33,277 nucleotides of DNA from an uncultured Pelagibacteraceae bacterium (GCA_902592965.1 CACJGL010000012.1:1-33277); one strand, 5' to 3'. Shown: positions 17,197-28,234, numbered from the stretch's first letter. Program-made: numbers and translations. The notes: a model not told the origin generated them from the letters alone.

Positions 17197-19110
17197 TTAT
17201 TTTACTATTAATAAAGTTAATAGAACTGAAAAACCAAGAAGCATTATAAAGGCGTACTGATAAATATATCCTGATTGAAACTTTACTGCTTTAAAGGAAA
17301 AAAGTTTTACCAAATTTGAAATTCCATCTGGTCCAAATTTATCGATTATTAATCCATCAATTTTTTTCCAAAGAAATATTCCGAAACTTTTTGAAGGTTT
17401 AATAAAAATTTGATCATATAATTCGTCAAAATACCATTTTTTTTGGAGAAAAATGTAAACTGGCATGTTTATGGAAACTATTTCATCTACTATTTTAGTA
17501 TTTTTAACAAATAGATAATATGACAATGGAATTGTTAGTACTACCAATGTAGGAGTTAAAAACAAAAACCAGGTTGGAGGATGTTCTTTTCCTAATGGTT
17601 CTAGAAATTTTATAGAATCTCCCCAAAAATTATACATTGTTTCATGACCAATAAATAATTCTTTAAATAAAAAGCCTGAAAAAACCGCACCAACGGCTAG
17701 TAATACTAAAGGTAACATCATGCTTAATGGAGATTCGTGCATTGTATCAATTCCAAGATCTTTATTTTTGTACTCTCCATGAAAAGTTTTAAATATTAAT
17801 CTCCATGAGTAGATAGAAGTCATTACAGCAGTTAATACACCTATACCAGCAGCATAAATTCCAAATTTAGTTTCACTCATATAGGCAAATTCTATTATTG
17901 CATCTTTAGAATAAAAACCTGATAAGAAAGGAAATCCTGTTAAAGCTAAAGTACCAACAACCATTAATGCATAAGTGTAGGGTAATTTTTTAAATACTCC
18001 TCCCATCTTAGTAACATCTTGTTCATCTTTAAATGAATGAATTACTGATCCAGAGCCTAAGAAAAGTAGAGCTTTAAAAAAAGCATGTGTAAATAAATGA
18101 AACATTGCAACATTATATGCACCTACACCTGCTGCAAAAAACATGTATCCCAATTGACTACATGTTGAATAAGCGATAATTTTTTTTATATCTGTTTGCA
18201 CTAAGGCAATAGTAGCTGCGAAAAAAGCAGTGGTCATTCCAACTAATGTGATTACAGACAAAGCTAATTCTGAATACTCATAAATTGGAGAACATCTAAC
18301 TACTAAAAAAACTCCTGCTGTAACCATTGTTGCTGCATGAATTAAAGCGGATACTGGTGTTGGACCTTCCATAGCATCTGGTAACCATGTATGAAGTAAA
18401 AATTGTGCTGACTTTCCCATTGCTCCAATAAAAAGCAATAAACAAATTAAATCTATTGTATTAAATTCAAAAGATAAAAAATTTATTTTTTGATCTATAA
18501 TTTCAGGTATTTTAAGAAAAACATCATCGTAATTTACTGTACCAAAAATGTAAAATATTAAAAAAATACCCAATGCAAAACCAAAGTCCCCAACTCTGTT
18601 TACTATAAAAGCCTTAATAGCAGCAGCATTAGCAGTCTCTTTTTTATACCAAAAACCAATTAAAAAGTACGAGCAAAGACCAACACCTTCCCATCCAAAG
18701 AATAACTGCAAAAAATTGTCTGATGTTACTAAGGTTAACATAGCGAATGTAAATAATGATAAATAGGACATAAATCTTGGTTTGTGAGGGTCATGAGACA
18801 TGTAACCAACGGAATAAATATGAACTAAGGATGAAACCAGAGTAACTACAACTAACATTACTGCAGAAAGAGCATCAACTTTAATTGACCAATTTACATT
18901 TAAAGATCCTGAATTTATCCAAGTTGCGATAATTGCATTGTGCTCATATCCAGATGAAACAACTTTAAAAAATATGAATAAAGATAATAATGCCGAAATA
19001 GAAACCAAAATACACGTGATTATTTGTGATAATCTATCACCAATGGTTTTGCCGAAGAAACCCGATATGATTGAACCTATTAAAGGTAAAAATAATATTA
19101 AATATTCCAT
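17197..19110 (-). CDS. nuoL: NADH-quinone oxidoreductase subunit L
   Basis: Distal antiporter-like pump of complex I whose long lateral helix runs along the membrane arm. The 637-aa length is right. Motifs include FGWEGVGLCSYFLIGFWY with the channel Glu, MGKSAQFLLHTWLPDAMEGPTPVSALIHAATMV with the Lys/His set (split here at residues about 231-263), and IKKIIAYSTCSQLGYMFFAAG. Its C-terminal third carries the amphipathic helix (around KKWYFDELYDQIFIKPSK) and a final membrane anchor. It directly abuts nuoK with no gap and precedes nuoM by one base. Confidence 0.97.
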   Translation of the reverse strand: MEYLILFLPLIGSIISGFFGKTIGDRLSQIITCILVSISALLSLFIFFKVVSSGYEHNAIIATWINSGSLNVNWSIKVDALSAVMLVVVTLVSSLVHIYSVGYMSHDPHKPRFMSYLSLFTFAMLTLVTSDNFLQLFFGWEGVGLCSYFLIGFWYKKETANAAAIKAFIVNRVGDFGFALGIFLIFYIFGTVNYDDVFLKIPEIIDQKINFLSFEFNTIDLICLLLFIGAMGKSAQFLLHTWLPDAMEGPTPVSALIHAATMVTAGVFLVVRCSPIYEYSELALSVITLVGMTTAFFAATIALVQTDIKKIIAYSTCSQLGYMFFAAGVGAYNVAMFHLFTHAFFKALLFLGSGSVIHSFKDEQDVTKMGGVFKKLPYTYALMVVGTLALTGFPFLSGFYSKDAIIEFAYMSETKFGIYAAGIGVLTAVMTSIYSWRLIFKTFHGEYKNKDLGIDTMHESPLSMMLPLVLLAVGAVFSGFLFKELFIGHETMYNFWGDSIKFLEPLGKEHPPTWFLFLTPTLVVLTIPLSYYLFVKNTKIVDEIVSINMPVYIFLQKKWYFDELYDQIFIKPSKSFGIFLWKKIDGLIIDKFGPDGISNLVKLFSFKAVKFQSGYIYQYAFIMLLGFSVLLTLLIVK

Positions 19111-19422
19111 TTAACCTTTCAATCTGTCGATTTCTTCAACTCTTATTGTTCCAGAGTTTCTGTAATAAACTACAATAATTGCAAGTCCTATTGCTGCCTC
19201 TGCTGCAGCAACTGTTAAAATGAATAATGTAAAAACTTGTCCACTCAGATCGTTAATAAAAATTGAAAAAGATACTAAATTTATATTTACAGCCAAAAGT
19301 ATTAATTCAATACTCATTAATATAACGATAATATTTTTTCTATTCAGAAAAATACCTACAATACCAATTGTGAATATAATAGCAGCAAGAGTTAAATAAT
19401 GTCCAAGACCAATACTAAGCAT
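19111..19422 (-). CDS. nuoK: NADH-quinone oxidoreductase subunit K
   Basis: Small three-helix subunit that continues the chain of charged residues in the membrane arm of complex I. The 103-aa protein has the two conserved membrane glutamates: Glu39 in [15 protein letters not shown] and Glu75 in [12 protein letters not shown], both needed for coupling in E. coli. Its ATGCTTAG start is shared with the nuoJ stop (8-nt overlap). Length matches the family (about 100 aa). Confidence 0.97.
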   Translation of the reverse strand: MLSIGLGHYLTLAAIIFTIGIVGIFLNRKNIIVILMSIELILLAVNINLVSFSIFINDLSGQVFTLFILTVAAAEAAIGLAIIVVYYRNSGTIRVEEIDRLKG

Positions 19423-20047
19423 CTATTTTTACTCCTTTATTATTTTCAACATCTACTAATTCAATACCATCTTTTCTATCTCTAGATATTTGCTTGAAAT
19501 AACTTTGTCTTTTTACTCCAGATCTTTGTCTGAAGGTCAATATAATTGCTCCAATCATGGCTACCAATAAAATCATTCCAGATAATTGAAACAAATGAAT
19601 ATAATCAGTATATATAACGCTTCCTAAAGATTGAGTATTTGTTAAGTCAGTATTTATTTCAATCGCAATTGAATCTAATAAATCTGGTTTATATTTCCAT
19701 CCACCTATAACAATAATTAATTCAAAAAATATAATTATACTTACTAATAGACCAACTGGAATATGGGAACTTCTTCCACTAGAATTAAACCATTCATTTT
19801 TTTGTTGAGCAACATTTAACATCATAACAACAAATAAAAATAATACTGCCACTGCTCCAACGTATACAATAAGCATTATCATTCCTAGAAATTCAGCACC
19901 AATCATGATGAATAGGCAAGAAATACTAATAAAGTCCAATATTAAAAAGAAAACTGAATTAACTGTGTTTTTCGAAACAGTTACCATAATTGCAGAGACA
20001 ATTGCAATCAGTGAAAATATATAAAAGACTATTGCGTGAGCAATCAT
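19415..20047 (-). CDS. nuoJ: NADH-quinone oxidoreductase subunit J
   Basis: Five-helix membrane subunit of complex I; its third helix contains the pi-bulge implicated in coupling. The 210-aa protein has the conserved [26 protein letters not shown] segment (given here only as positions about 52-77) and a later helix around 155-168. The C-terminal ~40 residues are hydrophilic ([11 protein letters not shown] onward) and face the cytoplasm. It begins 3 nt after nuoI and overlaps nuoK by 8 nt. Confidence 0.95.
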   Translation of the reverse strand: MIAHAIVFYIFSLIAIVSAIMVTVSKNTVNSVFFLILDFISISCLFIMIGAEFLGMIMLIVYVGAVAVLFLFVVMMLNVAQQKNEWFNSSGRSSHIPVGLLVSIIIFFELIIVIGGWKYKPDLLDSIAIEINTDLTNTQSLGSVIYTDYIHLFQLSGMILLVAMIGAIILTFRQRSGVKRQSYFKQISRDRKDGIELVDVENNKGVKIDA

Positions 20048-20050
20048 TGA

Positions 20051-20536
20051 TTATCTGTGGGAGCTATCAGCATTAATATTTGCTGCTAAAATATTCTCCC
20101 ATCTATCTCCATTCTCTAATAACTTTTCTTTGTTATAGTAAAGTTCTTCTCTTGTTTCTGTAGCAAATTCAAAATTTGGACCTTGTACAATCGCATCCAC
20201 TGGACAGGATTGTTCACACAAACCACAATAAATACATTTTAACATATCAATATCATAACGAGTAGTTTTTCTACTTCCATCTTCTCTCTCGCTAGACTCT
20301 ATTGTTATAGCCTGAGCAGGACAAACAGCTTCACATAGTTTACAAGCAATACATCTCTCCTCACCATTTGGATATCTTCTTAGCGCATGTTCTCCCCTAG
20401 CTCTTGGACTAATTGAACCTTTTTCAAATGGATAATTAATTGTTTTTTTTGGTTTAAATATTTCTTTTATTGCCATGATTAATCCTGTTAAAAAATCAAT
20501 CATAAAAATTGTTTTGAAAAATCTTATTAAGCTCAT
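20051..20536 (-). CDS. nuoI: NADH-quinone oxidoreductase subunit I (two [4Fe-4S] ferredoxin subunit)
   Basis: NuoI carries clusters N6a and N6b, passing electrons from NuoG toward N2 in NuoB. From the ATG at 20536 the protein is 161 aa. It has two ferredoxin motifs: [12 protein letters not shown] (Cys62, 65, 68, 72) and [12 protein letters not shown] (Cys101, 104, 107, 111). An N-terminal amphipathic helix docks it to the membrane arm. I prefer this ATG to an in-frame TTG 24 nt upstream. The ATG sits one base after the nuoH stop, is preceded by GGGGA about 8 nt upstream, and gives the family N-terminus. Confidence 0.96.
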   Translation of the reverse strand: MSLIRFFKTIFMIDFLTGLIMAIKEIFKPKKTINYPFEKGSISPRARGEHALRRYPNGEERCIACKLCEAVCPAQAITIESSEREDGSRKTTRYDIDMLKCIYCGLCEQSCPVDAIVQGPNFEFATETREELYYNKEKLLENGDRWENILAANINADSSHR

Positions 20537-20537
20537 T

Positions 20538-21536
20538 CTAATTCCCCGGCAATAAATCAAAATACATTAAAAAACTTGCAGTTAATACTACATAAATCAA
20601 TGAAAATGGTAGAAAAATTTTCCATCCAAGTTTCATTAATTGATCATACCTGTATCTAGGTACTATTGCTTTTATCAAAGCAAATAAGATAAATAAAAAG
20701 AGTATTTTTAAGATTAACCATATTGGAGCCGGGATAACGTTAAATGGAAATAAATCTATGGGAGATAACCAGCCACCAAGAAATAAAATAGATCCCATTG
20801 CACACATAAGTAAAATGTTAGCATACTCCCCTAACCAAAACATTGCATACATCATTCCAGAATATTCTGTCTGGTAACCTGCAACTAACTCTGCTTCAGC
20901 TTCGGGCAAATCAAAAGGTGGTCTGTTAGTTTCTGCTAAGGCTGAAATAAAAAATATTATAAACATTGGGAATAGAGGTATTACAAACCATAAATCTTTT
21001 TGAGCTAAAACTATGTCACTTAGATTTAATGAACCTACACAAAGTAATACATTTATAATTATTACACCTATGGAAACTTCATAAGAAACCATTTGAGCAG
21101 CTGATCTAATTGCTCCTAGAAAAGGATACTTTGAATTAGATGCCCATCCACCCATAATTATTCCATAAACGCCTAATGATGAAACTGCAAAAAGATATAA
21201 AATACCGACATTAATATCTGCTAGTACAAATGTTTCACTAAAAGGAATTACCGCCCAAGCAATTAAAGCCAAAGTCATTGTTACTATTGGGGCTAATATA
21301 AATATAACTTTATTTGAGCTTGCTGGAATGATTATTTCTTTAAAAATGTATTTTAAAGCGTCAGCTAATGTTTGAAATAATCCAAATGGACCAACAACGT
21401 TAGGACCTCTTCTTTTTTGAACAAATGCCCATACTCTTCTATCTAACCAAACAATCATTGCAACAGATACTAAAACTGGGATCAATAGAAACAGAATTCT
21501 ATAAATTTGTTCAAAAAATATAAATAGTTCAGCCAT
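20538..21536 (-). CDS. nuoH: NADH-quinone oxidoreductase subunit H
   Basis: Membrane subunit forming much of the quinone-binding chamber at the junction of the two arms. The 332-aa protein has about eight helices. It has the family motifs [21 protein letters not shown] (residues about 42-62), [22 protein letters not shown] (about 132-153) and the acidic loop [20 protein letters not shown] at 202-221, which lines the quinone site. It shares one base with the nuoG stop and leaves one base before nuoI. Confidence 0.97.
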   Translation of the reverse strand: MAELFIFFEQIYRILFLLIPVLVSVAMIVWLDRRVWAFVQKRRGPNVVGPFGLFQTLADALKYIFKEIIIPASSNKVIFILAPIVTMTLALIAWAVIPFSETFVLADINVGILYLFAVSSLGVYGIIMGGWASNSKYPFLGAIRSAAQMVSYEVSIGVIIINVLLCVGSLNLSDIVLAQKDLWFVIPLFPMFIIFFISALAETNRPPFDLPEAEAELVAGYQTEYSGMMYAMFWLGEYANILLMCAMGSILFLGGWLSPIDLFPFNVIPAPIWLILKILFLFILFALIKAIVPRYRYDQLMKLGWKIFLPFSLIYVVLTASFLMYFDLLPGN

Positions 21537-23566
21537 TAACTATCGGTTCCGGTTTTTGGTAAACTCATTCTAATATTTTTACACTCTGACATTGTTTTTG
21601 AAGCTCTTGCTATTACATTGGAGTGATAATAATCAATCTCTTCAGTAATAATTTTTTCTGATTTAAAGTTGTATTCAGGTACCTCAAAATCAGCTTCATT
21701 TTTATTATTAAGATTTAAATAATTAATTAAAGAGTCGATAAGCTGATTTTTATCTTTATATAAATTTTTTCTCTTAATGAATGAGGACAATTCATTTATT
21801 ATTTGCCAATCCTCTTTTGCTTCACCTGGTGGATATGATGCCTTGTAGGCTTTTTGTAATTTTCCTTCTAAATTTGTAAAATAACCATCTTGTTCTGTGT
21901 AAGTAGCACCAGGCAAAATTACATCAGCAATGCTTGCACCTTTGTCACCGTGACTACCTATATATATTATAAATTCATTTTTTTTCTGAAAATTTAAATT
22001 ATCTTGGCCAAATAAAATTAAAATTTCAAAGTTATTGTTTTCTAATTTATCCAATATTTCGTAGCTAGAATTTTTTGACAATACATTTAAGTCATATGAG
22101 CCTACTGTGGATGAATTTTTTGATAATATATTTAATGCATTCCAATCATCAGAAATTTTATTATTTTCTAATAGATAATTTTTGAATTCTTCAAAAATAT
22201 AAGGTGCCGACTTAAGCTTAAGGACTGATTGTCCAAAAATTATACTTGGATATTTCGATTTTTTAATTTTTTCTGAAATTTCATGCTTATTATCAATGAT
22301 ATCTTTGATAGTGTCGGTATTATTCGACATAACTTGGTAAGGATAAGTTAAATCACCAACATCACTTAAAGATATAATTTCGGTCTTATTTTTTAAATAA
22401 TTTTTTCTAATTCGTGAGTTTAATATTGTGGCTTCATATCTTGGATTTGTACCTATTAGAATTATTAAATCGCTTTTTTCTATTCCTTCAATGGAACTGT
22501 TAAATAAATAATTGCTTCTTACATTTGTATTAATATATAATTTTTCATATCTAGATTCCAAATTTTCAGACTTAATCGTTTTTTCAAAAAAATCTTTTGC
22601 TGCATAAGTAGTTTCCATATTTGTCATATCACCTATAAATCCAGCGATTTTTTCAGACTTTGTTTTTGCAATTCTTTCAGATACAGCTTTAAAAGCTTCG
22701 TCCCAACTTGATGGCTTTAATTTATTATTAATCTTTACATATGGTGTATCTAATCTTTGATTTTTTAATCCATCACATGCATATCTGGTTTTATCTGATA
22801 TCCATTCTTCATTTATTTCTTCATTAATTCTTGGCAGAACTCTCTTGACTTCCCATCCGTATGTATCAACTCTTATATTTGATCCAACAGCATCCATCAC
22901 ATCAATTGTTTCCGTTTTTTTAAGTTCCCATGGTCTAGCTTCGAAGACATAAGGTTTTGATGTAAGTGCACCGACAGGACATAAATCAATAACATTAGCT
23001 GAAAGTTCAGACTCCATTGCCTTTTCTAAATAAGTAGTAATTTGCATATTCTCACCTCTACCAATTGCTCCAAGCTCAGGAACTCCAGCAACTTCGGTTG
23101 CAAATCTAATACATCTTGTACAATGAATGCATCTTGTCATTTGAGTTTTAATTAGTGGACCCATATATTTTTCAGGTACATATCTTTTATTTTCTTTAAA
23201 TCTTGATTTATCAATTCCGTAATACATAGATTGATCTTGTAAATCACATTCCCCACCTTGATCACATACTGGACAATCTAGTGGATGGTTTGCTAGTAAA
23301 AATTCCATTACACCTTTTCTTGCTTTTTTCACTTTTTCAGTATTAGTTTTAAGTACCATCCCCTCTGCAGCAGGCATAGCACAAGATGCTATTGGCTTAG
23401 GAGATTTTTCCATTTCAACTAAACACATTCTGCAATTTCCAGCTATTGATAATTTTTCGTGATAACAGAACCTTGGTATCTCTGCTCCAGCTTGTTCACA
23501 TGCTTGTAAAACAGTTGTACCTTCTTCTACCTCTACATCAATGTCATTTACTTTAAGTTTAAGCAT
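21536..23566 (-). CDS. nuoG: NADH-quinone oxidoreductase subunit G (iron-sulfur)
   Basis: Large peripheral-arm subunit relaying electrons from NuoF to NuoI. The 676-aa protein has a [2Fe-2S] domain (Cys34, 45, 48, 62), the His-ligated [4Fe-4S] site [14 protein letters not shown] (His94, Cys98, 101, 107) and a second [4Fe-4S] site (Cys146, 149, 152 and Cys196 in [12 protein letters not shown]). A molybdopterin-oxidoreductase-like fold without cofactor follows. The C-terminal half is less conserved and asparagine/lysine-rich. The start ATGCTTAA is shared with the nuoF stop. Length is within the shorter mitochondrial/alphaproteobacterial class rather than the ~900-aa E. coli type. Confidence 0.96.
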   Translation of the reverse strand: MLKLKVNDIDVEVEEGTTVLQACEQAGAEIPRFCYHEKLSIAGNCRMCLVEMEKSPKPIASCAMPAAEGMVLKTNTEKVKKARKGVMEFLLANHPLDCPVCDQGGECDLQDQSMYYGIDKSRFKENKRYVPEKYMGPLIKTQMTRCIHCTRCIRFATEVAGVPELGAIGRGENMQITTYLEKAMESELSANVIDLCPVGALTSKPYVFEARPWELKKTETIDVMDAVGSNIRVDTYGWEVKRVLPRINEEINEEWISDKTRYACDGLKNQRLDTPYVKINNKLKPSSWDEAFKAVSERIAKTKSEKIAGFIGDMTNMETTYAAKDFFEKTIKSENLESRYEKLYINTNVRSNYLFNSSIEGIEKSDLIILIGTNPRYEATILNSRIRKNYLKNKTEIISLSDVGDLTYPYQVMSNNTDTIKDIIDNKHEISEKIKKSKYPSIIFGQSVLKLKSAPYIFEEFKNYLLENNKISDDWNALNILSKNSSTVGSYDLNVLSKNSSYEILDKLENNNFEILILFGQDNLNFQKKNEFIIYIGSHGDKGASIADVILPGATYTEQDGYFTNLEGKLQKAYKASYPPGEAKEDWQIINELSSFIKRKNLYKDKNQLIDSLINYLNLNNKNEADFEVPEYNFKSEKIITEEIDYYHSNVIARASKTMSECKNIRMSLPKTGTDS

Positions 23567-24890
23567 TTTCTTTTTCTAATAAATGTTGATCAACTAAATA
23601 TGGAATATCTTTTTGCTTTTTCACAATTGGATCAAACTTGTTTCTTTCAATTATTTCATCTTTAAAATTTCTGATCAATCCTTGAACGGGCCATGAAGAT
23701 CCTTCTCCAAAAGCACAAATTGTATGACCTTCAATTTGTTTTGTCACATCTAATAACATATCTACTTCATCTCTTGTTGCTTCGCCTTTGGCCATTCTCT
23801 CTAACATTCTCCACATCCAACCAGAGCCTTCTCTGCATGGTGTACATTGACCACAACTCTCGTGTTTATAAAATCTTGCTATTCTAGCCATACACTTAAT
23901 AATGTCTTGATCTTTATTTATAACCACAATACCAGCTGTTCCTAAACCAGTTTTATTTTCGACACATGCATCAAAGTCCATTTTAATTGTTTCACATGTT
24001 TCTTTTGGAAGTAATGGCATTGATGAACCACCAGGTATAACTGCTTTTAGATTATCCCATCCACCAATTACTCCACCTGCATGTTTTTCAATTAATTCTT
24101 TTAATGGGATTCCCATTTCTTCTTCTACGTTGCAGGGATTATTTACATTTCCTGAAATACAATATATTTTAGAACCAGTATTTTTTGGTCTACCGAGTGA
24201 TGAAAACCATTTTCCACCTCTTCTAAGTATAGTTGGTACTACTGAAATTGTTTCAACATTGTTTATTATTGTCGGGCAACCATAAAGACCTATTAAAGCC
24301 GGAAATGGAGGTTTCAATCTTGGTTGACCTTTTTTTCCTTCAATACTCTCGAGCAAAGCAGTTTCCTCACCACAGATATAAGCACCAGCACCATAATGAA
24401 TATATATATCTAATTCCCAATCAGTCCCTGCAGAATTTTTTCCTAAGAGACCATCCTTGTACGCTTCATCGATAGCTGTTTGAAGCTTTTGTCCTTCATT
24501 AAAATATTCTCCTCTTATATAAATATAACACTTATGAGCATTAACTGCGTAAGATGCAATTAAGCAGCCTTCTATTAATTTATGAGGTTCAAATCTTAGA
24601 ATATCTCTATCTTTGCATGTGCCAGGTTCAGACTCATCGGCATTAATTACTAAATAATGTGGTCTTGATCCAACTTCTTTTGGAGCAAAAGACCATTTCA
24701 ATCCTGTAGGAAATCCAGCACCACCTCTTCCCCTAAGTTCTGATGTTTTAATTTCATTAATTATCCATTCTCTTCCTTTGCCGCAAATTTCTTTTGTATC
24801 CTTCCAGTCTCCCCTTAGTTTTGCAGATGCTAAATCAGCACCAAAATCGTTGTATAAATTTTGAAAAATTCTATCCTTATCTTCAAGCAT
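23559..24890 (-). CDS. nuoF: NADH-quinone oxidoreductase subunit F (NADH/FMN-binding)
   Basis: Entry point of complex I: oxidises NADH with FMN and passes electrons to cluster N3. The 443-aa protein has the glycine-rich NADH/FMN region [10 protein letters not shown] at 54-63, a second nucleotide segment [19 protein letters not shown] (about 167-185) and the [4Fe-4S] ligands Cys346, 349, 352 ([12 protein letters not shown]) with Cys392 in HTICAFGEG. It starts with ATGCTTGA shared with the nuoE stop and ends sharing ATGCTTAA with nuoG, so it is coupled on both sides. Confidence 0.98.
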   Translation of the reverse strand: MLEDKDRIFQNLYNDFGADLASAKLRGDWKDTKEICGKGREWIINEIKTSELRGRGGAGFPTGLKWSFAPKEVGSRPHYLVINADESEPGTCKDRDILRFEPHKLIEGCLIASYAVNAHKCYIYIRGEYFNEGQKLQTAIDEAYKDGLLGKNSAGTDWELDIYIHYGAGAYICGEETALLESIEGKKGQPRLKPPFPALIGLYGCPTIINNVETISVVPTILRRGGKWFSSLGRPKNTGSKIYCISGNVNNPCNVEEEMGIPLKELIEKHAGGVIGGWDNLKAVIPGGSSMPLLPKETCETIKMDFDACVENKTGLGTAGIVVINKDQDIIKCMARIARFYKHESCGQCTPCREGSGWMWRMLERMAKGEATRDEVDMLLDVTKQIEGHTICAFGEGSSWPVQGLIRNFKDEIIERNKFDPIVKKQKDIPYLVDQHLLEKENA

Positions 24891-25491
24891 TTTTATTACC
24901 TATTAATGTTTTTCTGGTATTTTCTGGTTCAGAACTTAATCTGCCTCTATATGATCCTGGTTGTGGAACTTCATCATTACCTATTTTATCAATTATTTGC
25001 TCAAGTTTTGTTGGATCTAAATCCTCATAATAATCCTCATTTAATTGAAGCATAGGAGCATTCACACAAGCACCTAAACATTCTACTTCTAACCAAGAAG
25101 TTTTTCCATCCTCTGATAAACGATTTTCTTCCTCAGAAATTTTTCGTTTACAAACATCTACTAAATTATACGCACCCCTTAACATGCATGGGGTTGTAGT
25201 ACAAACTTGAAAGAAATATTTACCAACTGGAGTTAAATTATACATGCTATAAAATGTAGCTACTTCATATACTTTTATGTATGGCATATCTAAATACTTT
25301 GCTATGTATTTCATTGCACTTAAAGGTATCCAATTGTCATTTTGTTTTTGTGCTAAGTACAATAAAGCCATAACTGCACTTTGCTGTTTTCCAGAAGGAT
25401 AATTTTTAATAATACTATCAGCAGTTTCTTTGTTTTTTTTATTAAACTCAAATTTTTCAGGTTGTACTTTTGATATTTTTTTAACAGCCAT
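24883..25491 (-). CDS. nuoE: NADH-quinone oxidoreductase subunit E ([2Fe-2S])
   Basis: Thioredoxin-like subunit holding the off-path [2Fe-2S] cluster N1a next to NuoF. The 202-aa protein has the ligands Cys97 and Cys102 (VCTTTPCML) and Cys138 and Cys142 ([11 protein letters not shown]), the standard CX4C plus CX3C set. An N-terminal helical domain contains [14 protein letters not shown]. The C-terminal ~35 residues after the cluster domain are low in conservation. Its ATG shares one base with the nuoD stop. Confidence 0.97.
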   Translation of the reverse strand: MAVKKISKVQPEKFEFNKKNKETADSIIKNYPSGKQQSAVMALLYLAQKQNDNWIPLSAMKYIAKYLDMPYIKVYEVATFYSMYNLTPVGKYFFQVCTTTPCMLRGAYNLVDVCKRKISEEENRLSEDGKTSWLEVECLGACVNAPMLQLNEDYYEDLDPTKLEQIIDKIGNDEVPQPGSYRGRLSSEPENTRKTLIGNKNA

Positions 25492-26666
25492 TATCTATCT
25501 ACCTCTCCAAAAACAATATCCATTGAACCTAAAACTGCAGGAACATCAGCTAACATATGACCTTTAATTAAGTAATCCATCGCTTGCAAATGAGAAAATC
25601 CTGGAGCTCTAATTTTGCATTTGTAAGGTTTGCTTGAACCATCAGAAATTAAGTAAACACCAAATTCTCCTTTAGGAGCTTCTACAGCTGTATATATTTC
25701 ATCTTTATCAACCCTATAACCTTCGGTATATAACTTGAAATGATGAATCAATGCTTCCATAGATTGTTTTATTTCTTTTTTTGGTGGCGGACTGATTTTT
25801 CCATCATCAGTTTTAATTGGTCCTACAGGTAAATTTGCCAAACATTGATTTATTATATTTACACTTTCTTTCATTTCTTCAATTCTGCATAAGTATCTGT
25901 CGTAACAATCACCATTTTTTCCTACTGGAATTTTGAATTCGAATTGTTCATAACAATCGTAAGGCTGGGATTTTCTTAAATCCCATGGAACACCAGATCC
26001 TCTCAACATAACACCAGAAAAAGAATAATCGAGAGCATCTTGTTTTGATACTACTCCTATATCAACGTTCCTTTGCTTAAATATACGGTTGTCAGTTAAA
26101 AGTAATTCTAAATCATTTATTATTTTTGGAAATCTTTCACAAAATTTTCCGATCTCTTTATCTAATCCTTTTGGTAGATCTTGATGTACTCCTCCAGCTC
26201 TAAAATAATTAGCATGTAATCTAGAACCAGAAACTTTTTCATAAAAACCCATTAATATTTCTCTCTCTTCAAATCCCCATAAAGTTGGAGTTAATGCGCC
26301 AACATCCATTGCTTGTGTTGTGACATTTAAAATATGACTAAGTATTCTTCCAATCTCACAAAACATTACTCTTATGTATTGAGCTCTTATTGGAACTTCT
26401 ATTTTTAATATTTTTTCAATTGCTAAAGCAAAAGCGTGTTCTTGGTTCATTGGTGCAACATAATCTAGTCGATCGAAATACGGAACAGCCTGGGTATAAG
26501 TTTTGTTTTCAATTAATTTTTCTGTCCCCCTATGCAATAAACCAATATGTGGATCTGCTTTTTCAACAATTTCACCATCTAACTGCAATATTAATCGCAA
26601 AACTCCATGAGCTGCTGGATGTTGAGGTCCAAAATTTAGATTTAAAGTTTTAGTTTCTTTTGCCAT
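25491..26666 (-). CDS. nuoD: NADH-quinone oxidoreductase subunit D (49-kDa)
   Basis: Together with NuoB, NuoD forms the quinone-reduction site at the tip of the peripheral arm; it is related to hydrogenase large subunits without their metal ligands. The 391-aa protein has [15 protein letters not shown] at 11-25, with the His residues near the quinone head-group, [12 protein letters not shown], and the C-terminal DIVFGEVDR typical of the family. nuoC and nuoD are separate genes here, not fused as in E. coli. It shares single bases with both nuoC and nuoE (TAATG junctions). Confidence 0.98.
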   Translation of the reverse strand: MAKETKTLNLNFGPQHPAAHGVLRLILQLDGEIVEKADPHIGLLHRGTEKLIENKTYTQAVPYFDRLDYVAPMNQEHAFALAIEKILKIEVPIRAQYIRVMFCEIGRILSHILNVTTQAMDVGALTPTLWGFEEREILMGFYEKVSGSRLHANYFRAGGVHQDLPKGLDKEIGKFCERFPKIINDLELLLTDNRIFKQRNVDIGVVSKQDALDYSFSGVMLRGSGVPWDLRKSQPYDCYEQFEFKIPVGKNGDCYDRYLCRIEEMKESVNIINQCLANLPVGPIKTDDGKISPPPKKEIKQSMEALIHHFKLYTEGYRVDKDEIYTAVEAPKGEFGVYLISDGSSKPYKCKIRAPGFSHLQAMDYLIKGHMLADVPAVLGSMDIVFGEVDR

Positions 26667-27256
26667 TATTCTTTAGTTTGTTCTTTTATATACTTTGTTC
26701 CTTCCCAAGGACTTTCATAATCAAAGTTTCTATAATTTTGTTCTAATTTTACTGGTTCATAAATAACTTTTTTTGTTTCTTGACTGTATCTAACTTCATT
26801 ATGACCTGTTAAAGGAAAATCTTTTCTTAATGGATGTCCTTCAAAGCCATAATCTGTAAGTATTCTTCTCAGATCAGGATGATCTTTAAAATCAATTCCA
26901 TACATGTCAAATACTTCCCTTTCCATCCAATTTGCAGCCGGAAATATAGATGTTATTGATCCAACAATTTCTTTTTCTTTTACATCTATCTCTATGATAA
27001 TTCTTTGATTAAATTCATGGCTTAATAATAGATAAACTAATTTAAATCTAATTTCATTTTCAGGAAAATCTACAGCTGTGATATCTATCAATTGTCTAAA
27101 TTTAGTTTTTGAATTTGTTTTTAAGAATAAAATAACCTCTGTTAAATCTGCTTCATCAATTTTTAAGTAAATTTGATTATGTTTAATTAAAGAACTTTTT
27201 ATTTTAGTATTTAGTTCTGAATTCAAAATTTTTTCTAAATCCTGGATGTTTTGCAT
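26666..27256 (-). CDS. nuoC: NADH-quinone oxidoreductase subunit C (30-kDa)
   Basis: Peripheral-arm structural subunit that packs against NuoD. The 196-aa protein carries the 30-kDa signature [20 protein letters not shown] around 111-130 and the following [15 protein letters not shown]. The N-terminal half is the alpha/beta domain ([19 protein letters not shown]). It lies 3 nt after nuoB. Separate from nuoD, as usual for alphaproteobacteria. Confidence 0.96.
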   Translation of the reverse strand: MQNIQDLEKILNSELNTKIKSSLIKHNQIYLKIDEADLTEVILFLKTNSKTKFRQLIDITAVDFPENEIRFKLVYLLLSHEFNQRIIIEIDVKEKEIVGSITSIFPAANWMEREVFDMYGIDFKDHPDLRRILTDYGFEGHPLRKDFPLTGHNEVRYSQETKKVIYEPVKLEQNYRNFDYESPWEGTKYIKEQTKE

Positions 27257-27259
27257 TTT

Positions 27260-27781
27260 TTATCTTTCCAGAGAACCTTTGTTCCTGATTTTCTTTTGAA
27301 GTTGCATTATCCCATATAAAAGCGCTTCAGCAGATGGAGGGCACCCGGGAACATATACATCAACTGGTACAATACGATCACATCCTCTTACTACAGAATA
27401 AGAGTAATGATAATATCCTCCACCATTTGCACAACTTCCCATGGAAATTACATATCTTGGTTCTGGCATCTGGTCATAAACTTTTCTTAGTGCTGGAGCC
27501 ATTTTATTTGTTAAAGTTCCAGCAACAATCATAACATCTGATTGTCTAGGTGAAGCTCTAGGAGCAGCACCAAATCTTTCTAAATCATATCTTGGCATTG
27601 ATGTTTGCATCATTTCAACTGCACAACATGCAAGACCAAAAGTCATCCAATGTAATGATCCCGTTCTAGCCCAGTTAACTAGATTGTCTAGTGATGTTGT
27701 TATAAAACCATTATCACTAAAATCTTGTGCTAATTGTTTAAATTCTTCTGGTATATTTTTTTTTCTTTCTTCTAAATTCAT
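27260..27781 (-). CDS. nuoB: NADH-quinone oxidoreductase subunit B (cluster N2)
   Basis: Carries the terminal [4Fe-4S] cluster N2, which reduces quinone with NuoD. In the 173-aa protein the tandem cysteines Cys52-Cys53 ([10 protein letters not shown]) with Cys117 ([15 protein letters not shown]) and Cys147 ([15 protein letters not shown]) are the N2 ligands. The [19 protein letters not shown] segment at 71-89 is family-typical. One base separates it from nuoA, and 3 nt from nuoC. Confidence 0.98.
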   Translation of the reverse strand: MNLEERKKNIPEEFKQLAQDFSDNGFITTSLDNLVNWARTGSLHWMTFGLACCAVEMMQTSMPRYDLERFGAAPRASPRQSDVMIVAGTLTNKMAPALRKVYDQMPEPRYVISMGSCANGGGYYHYSYSVVRGCDRIVPVDVYVPGCPPSAEALLYGIMQLQKKIRNKGSLER

Positions 27782-27782
27782 T

Positions 27783-28151
27783 TTATTCCCAGTCTAATGC
27801 TCCTTTTTTCCATTCATAAATGAACCCGATAGTGAGAATAAATAGGAAGATCATCATTGATGTAAATCCGAATATTCCGATTTTGCCTAGAGATATTGCC
27901 CAGGGAAATAGAAAAGCGATTTCTAAATCAAAAATAATAAATAATATTGCAACAAGATAAAATCTAACATCAAATTCCATTCTAGAGTCATTGAATGGTT
28001 CAAAACCACATTCATATGCTGATAGTTTCTCTGGATCAGGATTTTTTGGAGATGCTAAATAATTGACCGCCACAAATGCTACACTTAATACAAGTGCGAC
28101 TAGTAAAAATACAATTATTGGCAAATAATCTTTTAAAAATTCCGCAAGCAT
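27783..28151 (-). CDS. nuoA: NADH-quinone oxidoreductase subunit A
   Basis: Three-helix membrane subunit near the quinone chamber; first gene of the complex I operon. From the ATG at 28151 it is 122 aa ([13 protein letters not shown]...). Helices lie at about 10-32, 62-84 and 93-113. The loop [20 protein letters not shown] with its conserved Cys sits between the first two. The frame is open 6 codons further to a GTG at 28169, but those residues do not look like NuoA and neither start has a clear Shine-Dalgarno, so the start is moderately certain. Confidence 0.94.
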   Translation of the reverse strand: MLAEFLKDYLPIIVFLLVALVLSVAFVAVNYLASPKNPDPEKLSAYECGFEPFNDSRMEFDVRFYLVAILFIIFDLEIAFLFPWAISLGKIGIFGFTSMMIFLFILTIGFIYEWKKGALDWE

Positions 28152-28169
28152 GATGAGTCTATATAGCAC

Positions 28170-28188
28170 CTTTTAGATCAACTAAAAG
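28170..28188 (-). repeat. Perfect 7-bp hairpin between tRNA-Asp and nuoA
   Basis: CTTTTAG and CTAAAAG (28170-28176 and 28182-28188 on the plus strand) form a perfect 7-bp stem with a 5-nt loop. The gap is otherwise unstructured. There is no T-run after it in the minus-strand direction, so it is not a classical terminator. It could mark the 3' processing boundary of the tRNA precursor, a weak attenuator, or a 5' stabiliser of the nuo transcript. Its position 19 nt before the nuoA ATG is the reason to record it. Confidence 0.4.
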
Positions 28189-28234
28189 AGCAGATAGGTC
28201 ACATTTTAAGGCTCTATTTTATTCATTTATTTGA

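Noticed and set aside
20537-20560. Upstream TTG start for nuoI
   Set aside because: It would add eight non-conserved residues and overlap nuoH by 23 nt; the ATG at 20536 is preceded by GGGGA and gives the family N-terminus.
28152-28169. Upstream GTG start for nuoA
   Set aside because: The added residues (LYRLI region) do not match NuoA; the ATG at 28151 begins the conserved [11 protein letters not shown] sequence.
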